NCBI RefSeq assembly: GCF_010389155.1
Contig: NC_057768.1
Coordinates: 44,805,633-44,869,632, forward strand
DNA length: 64,000 bases
Source of the DNA: Erigeron canadensis
Lineage: Eukaryota > Streptophyta > Magnoliopsida > Asterales > Asteraceae
Direction: 5' to 3'
In this document: piece after piece, positions 62,021 to 64,000 of the stretch
How the letters are laid out: the number at the start of each line of letters is the position of its first letter
Position numbering within the stretch: position 1 is the first letter of the stretch
Translations under genes and position numbers: made by a program
The notes under the pieces: model-generated
The model's input: the letters and a program-made list of their open reading frames with translations, nothing else
Database searches by the model: none
What the model was told of the DNA's origin: nothing

Positions 62021-62130
62021 TATAATCGAGAGAACTCTTTAGTGCGGACCCAGTTAAAACAATATATATTAGATCTCCCGCTCTCAAATCGTGACACGAA
62101 GTTTTAAGTTAAATTCACCTTAAAAAAAAA
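62021..62130 (+). repeat. Diverged SINE 3' tail
   Basis: GTGCGGACCCAGTTAAAACAATATATATTAGATC with an A-run at the end resembles the 3' part of the SINE at 15078-15380 (GCGGACCCGGTTAAGACAACGTAAGCTAGATC). The tRNA head is missing, so it is a 5'-truncated or decayed copy. Confidence 0.45.
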
Positions 62131-62302
62131 TATACATAGGATAATATATGCAAGTAGTCTAAAAATATTCTTAGTGTCGGCAATTTAAGATTCGTGTTGT
62201 TTACAATTCGAGCATTTATGTTTTTTAATTAATATTTTAATGTATTCGGTTTATAAAAAGATGTCGCAGTTGTCCTACGAGACTGCAATGTAGAAACATT
62301 TA

Positions 62303-62584
62303 GGTCGCGTTTGGTTCACAGAATCTGATGGAATTGGAATTGAATTCCATTCCTTAGTGCGTTTGGTTGCACAAAGAAGAAGAAATCTTATTCCATAGGA
62401 ATGTAAACATTCCATCATTTGATGGAATCTCCATTCCTTGGGGATGGAGGAAGGAATTTCATTCATTCCATCACTTGAATTTTCAAAAAATCAAAAACAT
62501 TCCGTCAAATTCCATTCCTTCAAATTCCAATTCTTTTGAAAGATTCCATTTCTTCCCAAAACATTTTGTGAACCAAACGCGCCC
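62303..62584. mobile_element. GGTTTGGTTCAC-type MITE
   Basis: The ends GGTCGCGTTTGGTTCACAGA and TTTTGTGAACCAAACGCGCCC are inverted repeats, with GGAATTGGAATTGAATTCC-type motifs inside. The interior resembles the 4267-5179 element. No clear target duplication. No coding. Confidence 0.7.
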
Positions 62585-63042
62585 GATACTCGTATATAAT
62601 TGATGGCCGTCTTTGAATGTGAATGTGGTATTACCGTATGGTAATACAAGTTCTAACTTTTGACCGCCTCTAAATTCGGTAAAAGTAACATTTTAGTTGC
62701 AGTATACCTAAAAAAAATTACTTAGGGTGGAGGGAGTACTCACTCCTTACCCAATCTTACCCAATTCATGTTCCAATCAAAACCATCCAACTCACAACTA
62801 CCTGAATTTTACCCAATTCTTACCTAAATCACTTACAATACATACCCAATCTTACCCAATTTCATTTTCTTTTTCATATATTTTTTATACACAAAATCAC
62901 AAACTATATAAATATAAATATTTTATTAAAAATAAAACTAATTCAAACATGTCCAAAAATATTCTACTTCTAACAAAACTAATTGTAGGGACTAAAACTA
63001 TTCAAACTGGAAGTTTATAATATTATATATATACATATATAC

Positions 63043-63232
63043 AGGGAAAAGAGAATATAAGGCTGTCCGGCACCTAAGCTTAGGTGTGAAACCCCTCACA
63101 TACTAATATTTTATTATTTCTTGTTTAATGAATAAATGCATGGGCCCCCATGATTTTTATGGATTAAAAAAACAATATGTGAGTGTTCCACACCTAAGCT
63201 TAGATACCCGACAACCTTATATTCCCATCCCC
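63043..63232 (+). mobile_element. MITE, same family, copy F
   Basis: Begins AGGGAAAAGAGAATATAAGGCTG and has CACCTAAGCTTAGGTGTGAAACCCCTCAC with the inverted partner GTGAGTGTTCCACACCTAAGCTTAG, around a GCATGGGCCCCCATGATTTTTATGG core. TA-rich DNA flanks both ends. It is the most diverged intact copy. Confidence 0.8.
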
Positions 63233-63331
63233 ATATATATATATATATATACTTACAAACATCAAAATTACAGGGACTAAAGTTAGTCACTTGGGAAAGT
63301 TTGTCTTCTTCATACAAAAACCTGCAAAAAG

Positions 63332-63540
63332 TATCCCAAATATATATCCCATATATATATATATATCCCAAATATATATCCCATGTATATATATAAACGA
63401 AGTAAAGGAGAAAAATAAGAAGAAAATAGATGTCGGGGGGGGGGGGGTCCCAAATATATATATATATCCCATATATATATATATATAAACGAAGTAAAGG
63501 AGAAAAATAAGAAGAAAATAGCTGTCTGGGGGGGTCTCAC
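63332..63540. repeat. Partial tandem duplication with (TA)n and G-runs
   Basis: The segment TAAACGAAGTAAAGGAGAAAAATAAGAAGAAAATAG-TGTC followed by a G-run occurs twice, at about 63393-63448 and 63485-63535. Each copy is preceded by TCCCAAATATATATCCCATATATA. The first G-run is 13 bases; the second is 7. Such homopolymers and (TA)n are prone to assembly error. Confidence 0.8.
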
Positions 63541-64000
63541 GCATTTCTAACGTTCCAAAATTGAAATCGAGCATCGGCTAGTTAACTCGATTCCTTACCC
63601 GAAATGACGTACCCGATTGCTAGCTGGAGGGTTGCGGTGGTGTACCCGATCGTGGTCGGGGTACCCGACCCTCTACCCGACTAGTACTCCTCCCAGCCTT
63701 ACCATCCAATAGTAATCACTTGAGTTGGTTGTTTTTAAAAGACTCAAGTTTTTATGAAGCTTCCCTATTAATGAATAGAGACAATATTGTTTATATTTCA
63801 TCTTTTTCATACCTTATATGTAAGGATTGAATGTTATTATTATTGTTGTCGGTGCTGTTACTTTTAAAAGACCACAAAAACTCGATAAATGATTGACATA
63901 CTTCGTAAAGAAAACAAGATATAGATAACTAATATATAAATGAAGAATAACTTTAAGAACAAAAACATAAGAAAAATACTAAACATACAAACAAACTACA

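Larger units (their letters stand above)
57922..64000. other. Intergenic, repeat-rich right flank
   Basis: About 6 kb upstream of the methyltransferase with no gene I can support. It holds MITE copies E and F, a GGTTCAC-type MITE, a tandem array near 61.7 kb, a diverged SINE tail near 62.05 kb and a duplicated segment near 63.4 kb. An unexplained GC-richer open frame lies near 60.1-60.36 kb. Confidence 0.6.

Noticed and set aside
1..64000. CRISPR arrays, bacterial operons or rRNA genes
   Set aside because: No regularly spaced repeats of the right kind, no ribosome binding sites with uninterrupted genes and no rRNA-like sequence; the window is plant nuclear DNA.

Overview
This is a stretch of nuclear DNA from a flowering plant, almost certainly a eudicot. 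The sequence is AT-rich. Its genes are split by GT..AG introns and code for proteins typical of land plants. The intergenic DNA is full of short non-autonomous transposons (MITEs), SINEs and AT microsatellites. I could not fix the species from sequence alone; an Asteraceae-like genome is a guess. There are no bacterial operons, CRISPR arrays or canonical tRNA/rRNA genes.

Layout. 62-3573 (-): 3'-truncated gene for a DUF2358/NTF2-like protein, with a hairpin MITE and a SINE in one intron. 3.6-7.2 kb: repeat-rich intergenic DNA. 7172-10734 (+): nucleotide-diphospho-sugar glycosyltransferase (GT77-like). 14241-18551 (+): BAR+SH3 trafficking protein (SH3P family), with a (ATT)18 repeat 7 bp before its start codon and a first intron packed with MITEs and a SINE. 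20947-23087 (+): REI1-like 60S ribosome biogenesis zinc-finger protein. 23.1-31.5 kb: gene-poor transposon region with two hAT-type elements (perfect 8-bp target duplications) and one long-terminal-inverted-repeat element. 31487-39642 (+): L-arabinokinase, 29 exons. 40736-41652 (-): small DnaJ-type zinc-finger protein, head-to-head with a GT64 glycosyltransferase at 41855-42871 (+). 43127-44274 (-): AIG2-like gamma-glutamylcyclotransferase-fold protein. 44781-45503 (+): uncertain acidic, possibly frameshifted gene. 45839-47798 (+): trihelix DNA-binding protein. 48431-50828 (-): VAP (MSP-domain, tail-anchored) protein with a lysine/glutamate repeat. 51746-54127 (+): receptor-like cytoplasmic kinase (RLCK VI-like). 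54783-57921 (-): Golgi PMT-type methyltransferase. 58-64 kb: repeats only.

How the genes relate. There is no operon and no obvious biosynthetic cluster. Four genes touch Golgi, cell-wall or sugar metabolism (GT77-like, L-arabinokinase, GT64, PMT methyltransferase), and two are membrane-trafficking or ER-contact proteins (SH3P, VAP). I regard this as ordinary gene neighbourhood, not a system. The most informative non-genic content is the transposon record. One MITE family with about six copies sits next to TA-rich DNA, and two hAT elements, one Tourist-like element and one SINE have intact target duplications. Exon boundaries were assigned by hand from reading frame, splice-site motifs and phase matching; they have not been checked against transcripts.
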